From: Palaemon carinicauda
Taxonomy: Eukaryota; Arthropoda; Malacostraca; Decapoda; Palaemonidae
NCBI RefSeq assembly: GCF_036898095.1
Contig: NC_090739.1
Span: 64,079,747-64,143,746 of the forward strand
Reading direction: 5' to 3'
Length of the DNA: 64,000 bases
A program made the position numbers and the translations under genes. The notes below the pieces were generated by a model. The model was not told the origin of the DNA and searched no databases. It saw only the letters and a list, made by a program, of their open reading frames with translations. Below, in pieces: positions 28,125 through 41,574 of this stretch (position 1 is its first letter; each line of letters starts with the position of its first letter).

Positions 28125-28936
28125 CAGGATCCAGAGTATCAAGCATGTAGGACATCCTGCACATCCCTCCGTTGGGAAGACGTCCCCCTCGACGACTCCA
28201 ACACCACCCTCCTCTGTGACCTCAGTGCTGGTAGACTGCGACCTTGGATTCCTGCTCCCATGCGCCGACAGGTGATTGTTTTCATTCACAGCCTTTCACA
28301 TTCCTCGCACCGTACCACTGCACAGCTGCTGAAGACAAAGCTCATTTAGCACGGCATTTCTAAGAATACTAAGGATTGGGTAAGCGCTTGTACTTCTTGC
28401 CAAACTTTCAAAGTACATCAACCCACGGACTCAGGAGTGGGCACCTTTCCTCAACCTCAGCATCGTTACGCAAACATTCACGTCGACATTGTAGGCCCCC
28501 TACCCACATCACAAGGACACTGTTACCTGTTTACCGTCATAGACCTCTCCACTTGTTGGCCTAAAGCCATTCCCACGGAAACTGCAACGTCCAACTCATG
28601 TACACCTGCCTTACTCTCAGGATGGATTGAAAGATTTGGTATCCCTGAGCATATTACTTCTGACAGGGGTACCACTTTCACCTCTCAATTGTGGACATCA
28701 TTAGCAAATCTCCTGGGTATCACCCTACATCAGACAACTGCCTACAACCCCGCAGCCAATGGAATGGTTGAACGTTTTCATCGCACCCTCAAAGCATTTT
28801 TGATGTCCCGCTGCAAGGATTCCAACGTGTTTACTCAGCTCCTTGGGTCCTCCTGGGACTAAGGACCACTCCTAAAGACGCCCTCGACGTCTCGGCAGTT
28901 GAAATGGTGTATGGCGACCCGTTGGTCGTCCCTGCC
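28125..28936 (+). pseudogene. Ty3/gypsy integrase remnant, truncated by (AT)n
   Basis: An HHCC zinc-finger region is traceable at about 28288-28410 ('HSLSHSSHRT' to 'CTSCQTF'), with a stop at 28348. The catalytic core follows: aspartate 1 in 'HVDIVGPLPTSQGHCYLF' (28484-28486), aspartate 2 in 'TSDRGTTF' (28662-28664) and glutamate in 'NGMVERFH' (28770-28772). The D-to-E spacing is 35 residues, the normal DD35E arrangement. The frame breaks near 28850 and coding ends at 28936 with 'YGDPLVVPA' running into AT repeats. The C-terminal integrase region, polypurine tract and 3' LTR are missing. Confidence 0.9.
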
Positions 28937-28989
28937 ATATATATATACAGATATACACATATATATACATATATATATGTATATATACA

Positions 28990-29038
<49 letters not shown>

Positions 29039-29064
29039 TATACATATATATATGTATATATACA

Positions 29065-29139
<75 letters not shown>

Positions 29140-29163
29140 TATACATATATATATATATATATA

Positions 29164-29205
<42 letters not shown>

Positions 29206-29206
29206 T
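28937..29206. repeat. (AT)n microsatellite with an internal duplicated motif
   Basis: Interrupted (AT)n. The block 'acacatatatatacatatat...gtatatacagtatat' occurs twice (about 28956-28995 and 29030-29068), so part of the array expanded as a longer unit. Confidence 0.9.
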
Positions 29207-29589
<383 letters not shown>

Positions 29590-29837
29590 GAATCCTGAAA
29601 GATTAAATTACTTTTGAGTTCAGGTAACAAGAAAAGAGCTGATGAAAGAATTGGAAGAGAAAGTGAGATAGGATTTGTCTTTTCTTCTGTCGAAAAAGAT
29701 GAGGAAAGTTTCTTCATTACTCTGTCAACAATGATGGATTGCACAGCGTTGGGTTTTACTTTTCCTTTCGTAAAATAAGGTAATCCCCTTTTGAACGATA
29801 GATATTTTAGGATCATATAACCTGAATGCCAACCCCC

Positions 29838-29923
<86 letters not shown>

Positions 29924-29938
29924 CGATCGATCGATCGA
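29590..29938 (+). repeat. CT-tract repeat family G2, copy b, with poly-C and (GATC)n
   Basis: The flank at about 29690-29760 ('aaagtttcttcattactctg' then 'tcaacaatgatggattgcac') aligns with 4335-4380. It leads through a C run (29829-29847) into (CT)n (29848-29920) and a short (GATC)n array (29921-29938). Confidence 0.6.
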
Positions 29939-30084
29939 TTTTATACTCTCATATTTTGAAATATGCATTGAAAGTTTTGAACATCATGTAAGAAAAACCA
30001 CTGGAGTATGGGTTATAAACAAAACGTCATAAATATAACATAGATTGTGTTATCCTTCAACAACAACAACAACAACATCAACAG

Positions 30085-30115
<31 letters not shown>

Positions 30116-30489
30116 ATAATACAATAATTACCATAATATAAAAATGGTTCCAACCAAGAATGCCGCTAATTAATATTTTCATTGTCTAAATACGAATCCT
30201 AATTGGGTTTATGATCATCTCTGAAATAAAATCCTTTTAGAATAGTCAAAATGTAAAAAATATTTCTTACCCTCTCCTTATGACGATATTTTCATCTTTT
30301 CCTAGTTTTCTTTAAGAAAACAAAACAAAACCAATTGTTTCGCAAATTGGCATTCATGATATCTTTACACTCTCCTTCGGTGTATGTATCTTCCGAATAG
30401 TAACCTGGAATTCTACAAAACGTTATACGAAACATTGCCCCATTTTATCCAAAATAAAAGTCGCCCAAATAAAAGGCCACTAAAATAAA
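29939..30489. other. Unassigned DNA with (CAA)n
   Basis: (CAA)n with a few interruptions lies at 30058-30113. No gene or family recognised. Confidence 0.4.
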
Positions 30490-30833
30490 AGTCTTGCGTG
30501 TAGAAGACTCCTCTTTTCACTCCGAATTCACACTCTCATTTTCCCGGTCTAAGTTCATTACCGTCATTTGTTTTCCCACGAGGAGTCTTATTCGCCCGGC
30601 TGCTCCTATCACCTGAGGGACGTTGGAGCTTAGAGTAATGGTTCACAGTTTACTGAATATCTATTCTTCAAGAGACAGGAAAAGCTAGGGCGTCTTCTAT
30701 CTGACATCGTTTCCTGTGGTACAATCCTCCTTTTTCATTTTTTTAAACATTATTTATTTTTAATAATCTAAAAACACAGTGTAATATAGATTTTTGAAAA
30801 GGAAAATAATGGAAGGGATTGGTACAATAATAT

Positions 30834-30905
<72 letters not shown>
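30490..30905 (+). repeat. GA-tract repeat family G3, copy b
   Basis: 'cccggctgctcctatcacct' (30596-30615) and 'ttagagtaatggttcacagt' (30630-30649) then 'ttactgaatat' align with 20782-20857. A (GA)n tract follows at 30838-30905. Confidence 0.5.
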
Positions 30906-30906
<1 letters not shown>

Positions 30907-31174
30907 AGCCCAATACGAAGGAGAAAAGAAACAAAACCAGTGGCTTAGTAAGAAAGCACAACGTGTATGCAGGCAGACGTTCTCATTTGTTCTTTCGCAA
31001 ACAAAGCAACGCTGATATTACAAAGGAAACAAGGCCGAATACTATGCAATGTTGTTACATGAATCATGTGCATGATTACGGACACAGTTATTAAATGACT
31101 GCGTTTGGTCAATGACACAGGTTAGCAATCACAACCCAAAAGACTTGTTATTATTGTTATTACTATCATAATTG

Positions 31175-31237
<63 letters not shown>

Positions 31238-31322
31238 TCTATACTATTACCATCATAGATTACTCTGATCAGTCACTCACACAGGTGAGTAATCTCAACC
31301 TAAATGACCTGTTATTATGATC

Positions 31323-31368
<46 letters not shown>

Positions 31369-31573
31369 TCTACAGTATACTATTACCATCATCTTCATTG
31401 TTATTTTCATTATTATCATCTTTGTTATTAATAGTTTTGTTAGAAACATTATTTTTAAATCTGAATGAATTGAGCATTTTAATCAATTTCAGTTGTCTTT
31501 CGTTAGATTTTCATTTACTTGCCCCCCCCCAAAAAAAATCATCCTTGAAGGATATTTAAATATATTTGATTAA
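30906..31573. repeat. Unassigned flank plus a duplicated unit carrying (TAA)n
   Basis: Two related units, about 31113-31258 and 31270-31400, each read cacacaggt(t/g)ag-aatc-caacc, then acctgttattat, then (TAA)n (31180-31236 and 31330-31368), then 'ctattaccatcat'. From 31401 to 31573 is ordinary sequence with a C/A run at 31522-31537. Confidence 0.75.
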
Positions 31574-34137
31574 TGGCTTCTTTTGTCTTTGTTGGTGATT
31601 TTAATGCTCACCATAGGGAGTGGTTAAGTTCTATCTCTCCTACCGATCGCCATGGCTTAAGAGCTTTACTCTTTGCCTCTGAATCAGGCTGTGAGCAAAT
31701 CATAAATGAAGCTACTCACAGGTCTGGTAATTGCTTGGACCACGTATACACTGACTCCCCTGGCGTTATAACTGGTAAGGTTGGTTCTCCAGTCGGGACT
31801 TCTGATCATGACTTGATTTCATTATTAGTGAAGACTGAGCAGCCTGTCCCTGATATATCATATTCCTGTAAAATTTATATGAAATTCCAAGCAGAATGGA
31901 ATGGGATTTTGCATGATCTTTTGTGCTTGAATTGGTCACAATTATATAATAGTGTAGATCCTGTTGTCCCTTTGAATGAGAGTCTAGTCAACATAATTGA
32001 TAGGCGTATCCCTTCTCGTGTGCTAAGGTACCGAATGAAGGACAAACCGGGGTTCAATGATGATTATAGACGTGCTTATTTGGAGAAGCAGGAGGCCTAT
32101 CACCTTTGGAAGGGTAACAGATCAGATTTGACCTGGAATAACTATACTCAGCTTCGAGCTTTTGCTCAGAGAGTTTATGCCTCAACTGAAAAGGAGTACA
32201 ATTTAATCATAAAAGAAACCCTCTCTGGTACAACTCAGGAACATAAATGGTGGTCTACCCTTAAATCTGCACTCTTTGGTGTAGATGCAACAGTTCCTCC
32301 TTTACTTAAACCAGATGGCTCAGTCACTCACTGCCCAAAGGAAAAGGCAACCCTTTTGGCTGATGTTTTTGACAGTAAACAGAGTAATGAAAAACTTGAA
32401 CTTCCTCATTCCTGTTTTCCTGAGGCTAAACTAACTAGTTTAGCTTTTCGATCTCGTGAGATTAAAGCTCTGTTGATGGACCTTGATGCTTATGGAGGTG
32501 TAGACCCAAATGGTATTTTTCCTTTGTTTTTTATAAAGACAGCAGATTTCTTAGCTCCAAAGTTATCTGTTATTTTGCGCAAGTTAGCAAGAAGAGGAGC
32601 TTTTAGCACTTGTTGGAGAATTGGTAATGTTACTCCTCTATGTAAATGTGTTTGTGGTAGCTCAAGTCCCACTGATTACCGCCCAATTTCCATAACTCCC
32701 ATATTGTCTAAAGTTTTTGAACGTCTTCTGGCAAAACGTCTTAATAGGTTTGCTGAAGGTAATCATCTATTCCCTAGTTTGCAATTTGGTTTTCGTAAAG
32801 GCCTTGGAGCATGTGATGCCCTTCTTACAATCTCCAATGCAGTACAGAAATCCCTTGATTGGGGTCGGGAAGTTCGTATGATTGGCCTTGATTTTAGTGC
32901 TGCCTTTGACCGTGTTAATCATGAGGCCCTTGTTTTCAAACTCAAACAGTTGGGAGTGAGTGGGTCGTTTCTTAGCATTATTATTGATTTTTTAAGTAGT
33001 AGATCTCAAGGAGTTGTTGTTGATGGGCACCATAGTGATTAAAGGAATGTGATATCCGGTGTTCCACAGGGTAGTGTTCTTGGCCCATTACTTTTCATAC
33101 TATATACACATGACATGTGGTTTGGCTTAGAAAATAAGCTTGTTGCATATGCAGATGATGCTACTCTCTTTGCATCAATTCCATCCCCTGAACGTAGATC
33201 TGGGGTTGGTGAATCTCTTAATAGAGATTTAGCTAAAATTAGTGCATGGTGCAAATTATGGGGTATGAAGTTGAATCCTAAAAAAACTCAAAGTATGATT
33301 AAGTAGGTCAAGGACGGTGGCTCCTCAGCATCCGGATCTCAGTATTGATAATGTTTCTTTAAATTTGTATGACTCTTTCAAAATTTTAGGTGTGATTCTC
33401 GACAGCAAATTTACTTTTGAGAAACATATAAGGTCTGTGTATTCTTCAATTGCACAAAAAATTGGCTTATTGAGAAAGTCTTTTAAGATATTCGGTGATC
33501 AATCTATTCTGAAGGAGTGTTTTAATTCTTTTATTCTACCTTGTTTTGAGTATTGTTCTCCTGTCTGGTCTTCAGCTGCTGATTCTCATCTTAATTTGTT
33601 GGACAGAAACTTACGGTCTATTAAATTTCTTATTCCTGATCTAGATATTAATCTCTGGCACCGTCGTTCAATTAGTTCATTATGCATGTTGCATAAGATT
33701 TTTCATAACTCTGACCATCCTTTACATTCAGATCTCCCTGGACAATTCTATCCTGTTCGTAATACTAGGCAGGCAGTTAATTCTAATAGCCAGGCCTTCT
33801 CCATCATAAGACTCAATACTACGCAGTACTCTAGAAGTTTTATTCCAGCTGTTACCACGTTGTGGAATGATCTTCCTAATCGGGTTGTTGAATCAGTAGA
33901 ACTTCAAAAGTTCAAATTTGGAACAAATGCTTTTTTTGTTGACCTCGCGGACATTAGTCTTTTTATAGTTTATATATGACATATCTCTTTTGACATTACT
34001 TTTTTTAGAATGATTTATTGTTAATTTGTTGTCTTCAGTTATTTATTTCCTTATTTCCTTTCCTCACTGGGCTATTTTTCCCTATTGGAGCCCCTGGGCT
34101 TATAGCATCTTGCTTTTCCAATTAGGGTTGTAGCTTG

Positions 34138-34206
<69 letters not shown>
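31574..34206 (+). mobile_element. LINE copy 2 (same family as copy 1), 5'-truncated
   Basis: Homology to copy 1 starts abruptly at 'ggcttcttttgtctttgttg' (31574). The first 489 codons are open: 'FVGDFNAHHREW' and 'GTSDHDLISLL' from the endonuclease, then the linker, 'DYRPISITPILSK', 'QFGFRKGLGACDALL' and 'GLDFSAAFDRVNHEA'. A TAA at 33040-33042 interrupts just before 'GVPQGSVLGPLLF'. YADD lies at 33148-33159. A 2-bp deletion relative to copy 1 at about 33300 shifts the frame before the C-terminal domain (33317-33979). The 3' UTR ends in (TAA)n at 34141-34206. With only two disabling changes in the retained part it is younger or better preserved than copy 1. It lacks the 5' UTR and the first part of the endonuclease, so it is not autonomous. 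Confidence 0.94.
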
Positions 34207-35253
34207 TGGTTCTCTAGCTATTTTTTTTGGGGGGGGTTAGAAAGGAATAAAGATATTTCCCTTGTAATTTGCTAATATTTAGGTATTCAGTTGACTGGAT
34301 GATTTTCTATGTATATCGTTCCTTTCGAAGGTTATTTCGTAATATCTTATAAAATAAAAATTCATCAATGAGGAAAAAGTATAACACATTCAAGATTAAA
34401 ATTTTTTGCTTGCGCTCAATTTCTCTATTTTCATACGTAAATAAATTAATATTTCAAACCTGCAAAAGGGAAGTCACATTCAGAATTAATATTGAAACAA
34501 GATAAATATCAATCGTCCTAAAAGAATAATTCGTATCGCATTTATTTATTTCTGGAGCGCATCGGCCCATTGTGTATTAGTCAGCTGGTGAACAACAGCT
34601 GTGACAAAATATATTTGTGCGAAGGAAAATTGTTAATAATATTTTCTCAAAAGGTCCCCAATACGAACATATAATCGGAAACAATTCTTGAACAAAAATA
34701 CTAAAATTGCTATTATAAACTTATTTACGAGAAATTGTTTATAAACTAAACTCAGACAGAATAAAATAGAATAAAATTAATGTTTTAGCCAACTCGTCTA
34801 AGAAAAACAATTGGATATATACGGCACAAAAGTCCTAGCGCAGAAAAAGTTTTCTTTTTTTATCTTTTCTGTCTTTTGGGAAAAGATTTCACAGAAATAG
34901 TTCTATGGAGGACGCTGTTTTCAAATCTTTTCCCCCGACCTCCTTGAAATAAAGGAAAAGGTGAAACCCAAATACTTTTTTTCCTAAGCACATTAATTTC
35001 CCTTCCAGTCGGACTATTCTGCAATTTTGGAGATTCTAATTCTTTCTTTATCATATGAAAAACATCTTTTCAATGCGCTTGTGTGCGAAATATATTTACT
35101 TATATCACTTCATTGAAATGATTACGTGTACTAAATTTCATAAATCCCCCAAATTATGGGCAATAGACATAATGATAATTTCCATCTAACTGTCGCTACA
35201 TCGATCAAATAATTTCTCTATCAATATATTCATTTATCTACAGAAACATACAG

Positions 35254-35256
<3 letters not shown>
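34207..35256. other. Unassigned DNA
   Basis: No gene or repeat recognised. A G run lies at 34228-34236. Confidence 0.4.
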
Positions 35257-35333
<77 letters not shown>

Positions 35334-35343
35334 TGTGTGTGTA
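35257..35343. repeat. (AT)n-(GT)n microsatellite
   Basis: (AT)n at 35257-35330 followed by a short (GT)n run. Confidence 0.95.
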
Positions 35344-35519
35344 TACATATATACTAGTGTAAAGCCAATGAAAAATATACTAAAAAGATAGTGTTCCTCA
35401 CTAAAATCTTTATCACATCATCATTTTTTAAAGTTGATATTTAAATTTACTTTTTTGATACAATACAAAAGCATAAACATTTACATACATTGTATTCATC
35501 TTTATCATCATGAAAATGT

Positions 35520-35775
35520 ACTGTTAGACAGGTATTCCAAGGCACCATGCTCTGAGGATGTCAACCCTGTCACACCCTTACAGCGCGCGAGTAACCAAAC
35601 AGATAGCGTAAGTAGAGATGGTAGAGGTGGTGGGCGGGGCTCCACACAGGAACTCTCCGCTCCGTATGGGTGTCATGGAAATGTCAGGGTACACTTTCCA
35701 AGAGGGAGGTGTGCCAGGAAATTCTGTATCCAACTGTACTTATGTATGGTGGCAACAGATTGCCCACATTTTTAA
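35520..35775. other. GC-rich island of unknown nature
   Basis: About 250 bp ('gctctgaggatgtcaaccct' to 'gtggtgggcggggctccaca') is clearly richer in G+C than its surroundings. The plus frame 35434-35775 spans it but contains no motif I recognise. It could be a retroposed fragment. No second copy is in the window. Confidence 0.3.
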
Positions 35776-35834
35776 ACCCTTGTTTGACCTGAGATAAAGT
35801 AGATGTTCTTTAGATATGTGGTAGGTTGAATGCT

Positions 35835-35835
<1 letters not shown>

Positions 35836-35920
<85 letters not shown>
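35836..35920. repeat. (CT)n microsatellite
   Basis: Pure CT dinucleotide array. Confidence 0.97.
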
Positions 35921-35925
<5 letters not shown>

Positions 35926-37464
35926 CCCCAGCTACTTTCCACAAATGCTAATCTAAAATATTTTGGGAAAATAGCTAAAGTTTTCTCTGTAACTCTGCAG
36001 CTTATGATTATTACCAAATTCTCCTCATAATGGCCAAGTGGTCGCTAGGGCACGAATGTCAGTTTTTCATTTTTATTGAAAGGCAACTGTAGTGGCATCG
36101 TAATTTTTCGGCGGGAAATAACAACAACTGAAAATGCTCCTAAAAGCATTTATGAGGTTTTTTAACGACAACACTGATCATAAAATACGCCATAAATCAA
36201 AGGCTAAGCTAGTATAGCATTTACTGCTTTCAAAATAATTAGATTTCTTTCTCCCGTTGAAATTCATATTGTTCTAGTCAAGGTTCTTTACGGCCATTTA
36301 TTGACATTAATAAAGTGTAACAGAAAAATTCATAATCATTACAGTGCAATTACCACATTGACAAAAAGTGGCTGAAATAGACCCAGAAAGAGGATAATTG
36401 ACAGAATCTTGTTATTCAGAGAGCGGGATAGAATGTGCAAAATTGACAGAAGGAAATTTGATTAAATAAACATGTTCATTTATCACAAGAAACATGGAAT
36501 GAAAAGGAATGCCATAAAGAAAAGACTGGTTTAAACAAATAAGTTTGACAATGCTAGAAGGAAGTCTGGAATTCTTCTTCTTCTTCTTCTTCTTCTTCTT
36601 CTTCTTCTTCTTCTTCTTCTTCTTCTTCTTCTTCTCACCAGAACCACCTCTTCCCTCTAGATTTATTCCTTCATCAATGACATATTTGTCTCATTTGTCA
36701 CACCTCCCGTTCGTGAAGAGAGATAATAATAAACATTATAACTTGAATATATAAAACGTTATCTTTCAATCTTCATTTGTCTGAACTCTCGTATCTTCAA
36801 TGTAAATGCATTAAATATACAACATAGATTACGTATGGATTACGTATGTGAATATATGCAATTAATGTTTGAGAATGTGTAATGTTTCTCAAGGTGATTT
36901 GATTAATTGGAAAGGTTACAATGGATTTATAATATTTCTCAGTACATTAAGCCAATATGCAAAAAAGGAAACCACGGAAAAAATTTACACAATAATAAAA
37001 ACTGAACAAAGAATGTCTCAATGCGACTTACTTTTGTAAGATATCAATGAACTCTAGGCAACTTATATAGGTATAAGCCTTTTGAAGGTTTTACCGTGAA
37101 GAAAGATAACTACTTTTGGCACTGGGTAGTTTTGATTATTAGACCAATCAGCAACAAGATGCTGAGATCTATTGGGGCAATCAAATCGACCAATGATATA
37201 TGTAGCTCAATTTGCGATAAACCACAAAGAAAAATTAAAATATTGTGTGAATTCTGACCGGTCAGGATTCATTCAGTGTTTTCATTTTTCCTAGTGATTT
37301 ATGGTATCAGAGTATCACGTGTTCTTATAAGTTTTATGTATAGTTTAATTTGTTGCCCTAAAAGACATATAGGCTAAAACACCTGACAAGTTTTGAAATG
37401 AGCATTTTTAACTCTAAATGTACCTTGGCAATACTAGAAGACGAATCCAAGTACACGAAATCTA
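35921..37464. other. Unassigned DNA with (TTC)n
   Basis: A (TTC)n array lies at 36572-36634. Otherwise no gene or repeat family is recognised. Confidence 0.45.
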
Positions 37465-37465
37465 T

Positions 37466-37549
<84 letters not shown>

Positions 37550-37935
37550 TCGCTAAGCTACAACCCTACCTGGAAAAGCAGGATGCTATAAGCCCAGGGG
37601 CACCAACAGGGATAATAGCCCAGTGAGGAAAGGAAACAAGGAAAAATAACATATTTTAAAAACAGTAACAATATTAAAATAAATATTTCCTATATAAACT
37701 ATAAAAACTTTAACGAAACAAGAGGAAGAGAAATACGATAGAATAGTGTGCCCGAGTGTACCTTCATGCAAGAGAATTCTAACCCAAGACAGTGGAAGAC
37801 CATGGTACAGAGGCTATGCCACTACACAAGACTAGAGAATAATGGCTCGATTTTGGAGTCCTTCTCCTAGAGGAGCTTCTTACCATAGCTAACGAGTCTC
37901 TTCTAGCCTTATCAAGAGGAAAGTGGCATCTTTAT
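37465..37935 (-). mobile_element. Family S element, near full length
   Basis: The tail on the minus strand is (ATT)n(ACT)n at 37465-37549. The 3' UTR-derived part (37550-37740) contains 'gctaagctacaaccctacct' and 'ctataagcccaggggc'. The head (37745-37920) contains 'gtgtgcccgagtgtacc', 'ccatggtacagaggctatgc' and 'cttaccatagctaacgagtc'. It ends near 'cttatcaagaggaaagt'. Confidence 0.85.
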
Positions 37936-38309
37936 GGAACATCTTTAAAGTGGAGAAGCCGATGAGAAGGGCATTCTAGTGTCCTTTTTGAAATCTAGGT
38001 CAAAGGAAATATCAAAACCAAATGGAAAAGGAAGGAAGAAGTTGCTATTACTAGTAACAATAGGAGGTTTACCATCCCAAATGAATCAAGTTCGACTCTT
38101 ACAGAGCTGATTAGAAAAAAATTCGGGATGAAAAAAAAAAAAAATATAATAAATGGATAAAATATATGCATAGTAAATGTAAGAGATATAAATCTACGAT
38201 CAATATTAATTCAAATTTTTTCTATCTAACCTATGCTTCTTGAAAACGTTGAATTCTTAAAAAACTATTAGAATCCTCTAAAATGTTATAGAAACTTTTA
38301 TGATCGTAA
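37936..38309. other. Unassigned DNA
   Basis: Nothing recognised beyond an A run at 38129-38143. Confidence 0.4.
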
Positions 38310-38351
<42 letters not shown>

Positions 38352-38357
38352 GTATAC

Positions 38358-38436
<79 letters not shown>
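38310..38436. repeat. (AT)n-(GA)n compound microsatellite
   Basis: (AT)n with C/G interruptions to 38398, then (GA)n to 38436. It abuts RTE-B coding sequence directly. Confidence 0.95.
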
Positions 38437-38439
<3 letters not shown>

Positions 38440-39143
38440 CCTCTCTAAATTATTCACAGCATGCCTAGAAGTTTTTAAGAAATTATATTGGGAAACTGTA
38501 GGGAATAATATTAATGAGGAATACTTTAACGACTTAATATTTGCAGATGGCATTGTTTCATTTAGTGAATCATGGGAGGAATTGCAAAAGATGCTAGAGG
38601 ATTTGAACAGAGAAAGTAGAAATGTCGAACTGAAAATGAATATGCGTAAAACTAAGATAATGGTCAACGAAAATGCAGAAAATAAATAACGGTTATGGAT
38701 GAACTTCTAGAGATTGTTAATGAATATAGGTACTTAGGACAGGCAGTAAGTGTTTCCCCAGGACATGAAACTAAAATTAAAAGAAGGATAAACATAGGAT
38801 GGAGTGCTTTTGGCAAACAAAATGAGATTATGAAATGTAAAGTGCCACTTTCTTCTAAAAAGAAAAGTATTCAATCAGATGGTCATACCCGTATCACAAA
38901 CTTGGAGCCTTACTAAAGCCTTAGAACATAAGCTAGTTACAACTCAGAGAGCTTTGGTAAATATAATGATGGAAATAACACCAAGAGACAGAAAAAGAGC
39001 AACATGGATACGAGAGCAAACTAAAGTACAGGATATTATAGCAACGTGTAAGAAAAAGAAATGGACATGGGCAAGACATAATGAAAATCACAGATAATTG
39101 TAGGACATTAAGAATAATAGCATGGGTCCAAAGAGACCACACA

Positions 39144-39184
<41 letters not shown>

Positions 39185-39292
39185 AGGGGAAGGAAGAGAA
39201 AACGATGATTGACGAAGTATAAAAATTTGACGGCATAGACTGGCATAAAAGAACATGTTCGAGACTTTCGTCCTGCATTGAACTAGCATATA
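38437..39292 (+). pseudogene. RTE-B non-LTR retrotransposon: RT palm to C-terminus, decayed
   Basis: The fragment starts inside RT ('[15 protein letters not shown]'), has 'LIFADGIVSF' where the palm motif would be F/Y-A-D-D (second aspartate changed to glycine), then 'LKMNMRKTKIMVNE' and, after a stop at 38687-38689, 'IVNEYRYLGQAVSV', 'RRINIGWSAFGKQNEI', 'TKALEHKLVTTQRALVNIMM' and 'KRATWIREQTKVQDI'. These are the successive thumb/C-terminal landmarks of RTE-like elements. A 35-bp A run at 39147-39183 interrupts the C-terminal coding. The end 'actttcgtcctgcattgaac' matches other RTE-B 3' ends. The palm substitution, stops, frameshifts and lack of endonuclease show it is dead. Confidence 0.85.
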
Positions 39293-39404
39293 TATATTTG
39301 TCTGTGCATATCATATATATGTAACTACATATATAATCACACACACACATATATATACACATATGCATATACAGTATATATGTACATTTGTATATATATA
39401 TATG

Positions 39405-39442
<38 letters not shown>

Positions 39443-39931
39443 TGCCTGTTCATCATTAACCATTTCAAAAGAAACATTCCGATAAACATCATCAAACTAG
39501 ACAAAACAAATACAGTATATTCTGTAACATCATAAAACAATTTTCCTGATGACCGAATAATTGTTTCTGTTTATGTCCAATTAGAGATTTTTTTTTTTTT
39601 TTTTTTTTGCATCACATGATTATAATTGGTACAATTTTATTGTGCATAAAAAAACAAATTTACATTCAGCGAAGTAAAAAATAAATACTGCTCTCCACAA
39701 AAAGTCAAAGTTGATCCAGCAAAAGTGGATACTTTCTCATTTTGTCACGGGGTAAACATTGACATAATACACAATATTGGAGATTATTTTTGCTTGGCGT
39801 TTCATTAAGGCGGCCTTTGTTTGTTCTCTTTGTATTGTCGGTCCAGTCCTACTACCGGCCTTTGTAATCGTATTCAATTTCTCTATTCACAAGCGTTTCA
39901 TTTTCTGGTTTTTCTTACTGTACATATTTAC

Positions 39932-39988
<57 letters not shown>

Positions 39989-40067
39989 TCTATGATTTCA
40001 ATACTCTTCGTACACGCACCTATCTATCTATCTATCTACTTATAAATATGTGTATATATTTATGTTT

Positions 40068-40150
<83 letters not shown>

Positions 40151-40680
40151 GTGTGTGTTTGTGTTTCTATAAGTGATCAGAATTCACGATAATTAGCATA
40201 TGATCAGAATAAAATATGTATCAATCCAATAAAGGAAAATAAAATTCGTAATATTTGTGAGTGTAATAAATATTATTTTGTTGAAAATAATCGCTTCAAT
40301 AAAGTTTATAACCATTCTTTTCGGTGCTAGACACATACACACACACTCATATATATATATATATATATATATATAATGTAAGGGGGGTGGTTTGTATGTG
40401 CGTGCCTCATCCACAGTTTCTAGATAACAAAGAAATAATATAATTTTAGATTCTGATATATTTATATTCTAATCACGTGATGCATCAAGAGTAATGTTAT
40501 CAAAAAATAAGTAAAAAATTAAAGAAAAGATGATAATGGTAACCCTTTCAAAGAATGTAAATGGTAAGGAGATTGCAATAGTTGCCATAATAATATTAGT
40601 AATCATAATTATAGTAATTAGTGTTATCATCACCATTCTTGTCCTTCACCATGCCATTATTCATATGAAAATTATTTGTA
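39293..40680. other. Unassigned DNA with several microsatellites
   Basis: (AT)n at 39417-39443, 39936-39984 and 40069-40134 (then (GT)n to 40160), a T run at 39590-39608 and (AT)n at 40350-40374. No gene or dispersed family recognised. Confidence 0.5.
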
Positions 40681-40948
40681 TTAACATAATAATAAAAAGA
40701 AAGGCTGTCCACGATATAAAAATTATTTTACCTACGAAAAATGATTTTTGTGTTTAAATTCTTCACAAGTTAACATAATAATAAAAAGAAAGGCTGTCCA
40801 CGATATAAAAATGATTTTACCTTAGAAAAATGATTCTTGTGTTTAAATTCTTCACAAGTTAACATAATAATAAAAAGAAAGGCTGTCCACGATATAAAAA
40901 TGATTTTACCTTAGAAAAATGATTCTTGTGTTTAAATTCTTCACAAGT
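40681..40948. repeat. 89-bp unit, three tandem copies
   Basis: Units start at 40681, 40770 and 40859 with 'ttaacataataataaaaaga' and contain 'aaggctgtccacgatataaa'. Units 2 and 3 look identical. Unit 1 differs at a few bases (aattatttta, cctacgaaaa). Confidence 0.97.
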
Positions 40949-41574
40949 TAGTAGAATGAATTTCATCACCCCAATTCCACTATCTCAAAGTCCCAAGTTC
41001 ATCATCATTTCCGATGTCTAGTACATCGCTGAAATCAGCCAAATGGTGGCTTATCATCCTGTTAAATTTGCCACCTTAAGTATGATCGTCAAATTTCCTC
41101 TCTAATTTATATAAACATATTATCTTCCCCAGTAAAGTGTTGGATGTATTACATATCTGGTGGTGCCAATCACCCACGAGGAAATGAAGTTCTGTGATGA
41201 ATGGCAGGGAAGGAGATACTTTGGAAGTTGCTGAATTGGATGGGTTGCGAAGTTCAGGCAATTTGAAGGACGAAGGAATAAAAGTTTGATTAAATTCGCT
41301 TTGTAGGTATTTCAAACATCAGAGAGGAAATTGATATCGAGTGCTCAAGGGGTCACTGAGAAACGACCAAAAGAGAAAAATGACTGCACAAATTGTGCGA
41401 CGAGAATGGGGAATTCTTATTGAGAATTAGGAATTCTTATTAGTATGAATATCTCCAGAAGATAAAAACTATATAATAAGAATAATGATCATTTATTTCG
41501 CAAAGCCTAATCCCTCACAATAATCTTTCGTAAAAAAGCGAAACATTTAAAAAGAAAATGTGCTCATTCTAGGC
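40949..41574. other. Unassigned DNA
   Basis: A minus frame at 41076-41315 has no motif. No family recognised. Confidence 0.4.

Noticed and set aside
25492..28936. Endogenous virus
   Set aside because: Domain order and motifs fit an ordinary Ty3/gypsy retrotransposon. No envelope-like frame is seen before the truncation.
35434..35775. Plus-strand frame over the GC-rich island as a host gene
   Set aside because: No recognisable motif, no splice context, and composition shifts within the frame.
40681..40948. Possible CRISPR-like array (three 89-bp units)
   Set aside because: Units are contiguous with no variable spacers, and the genome is eukaryotic.
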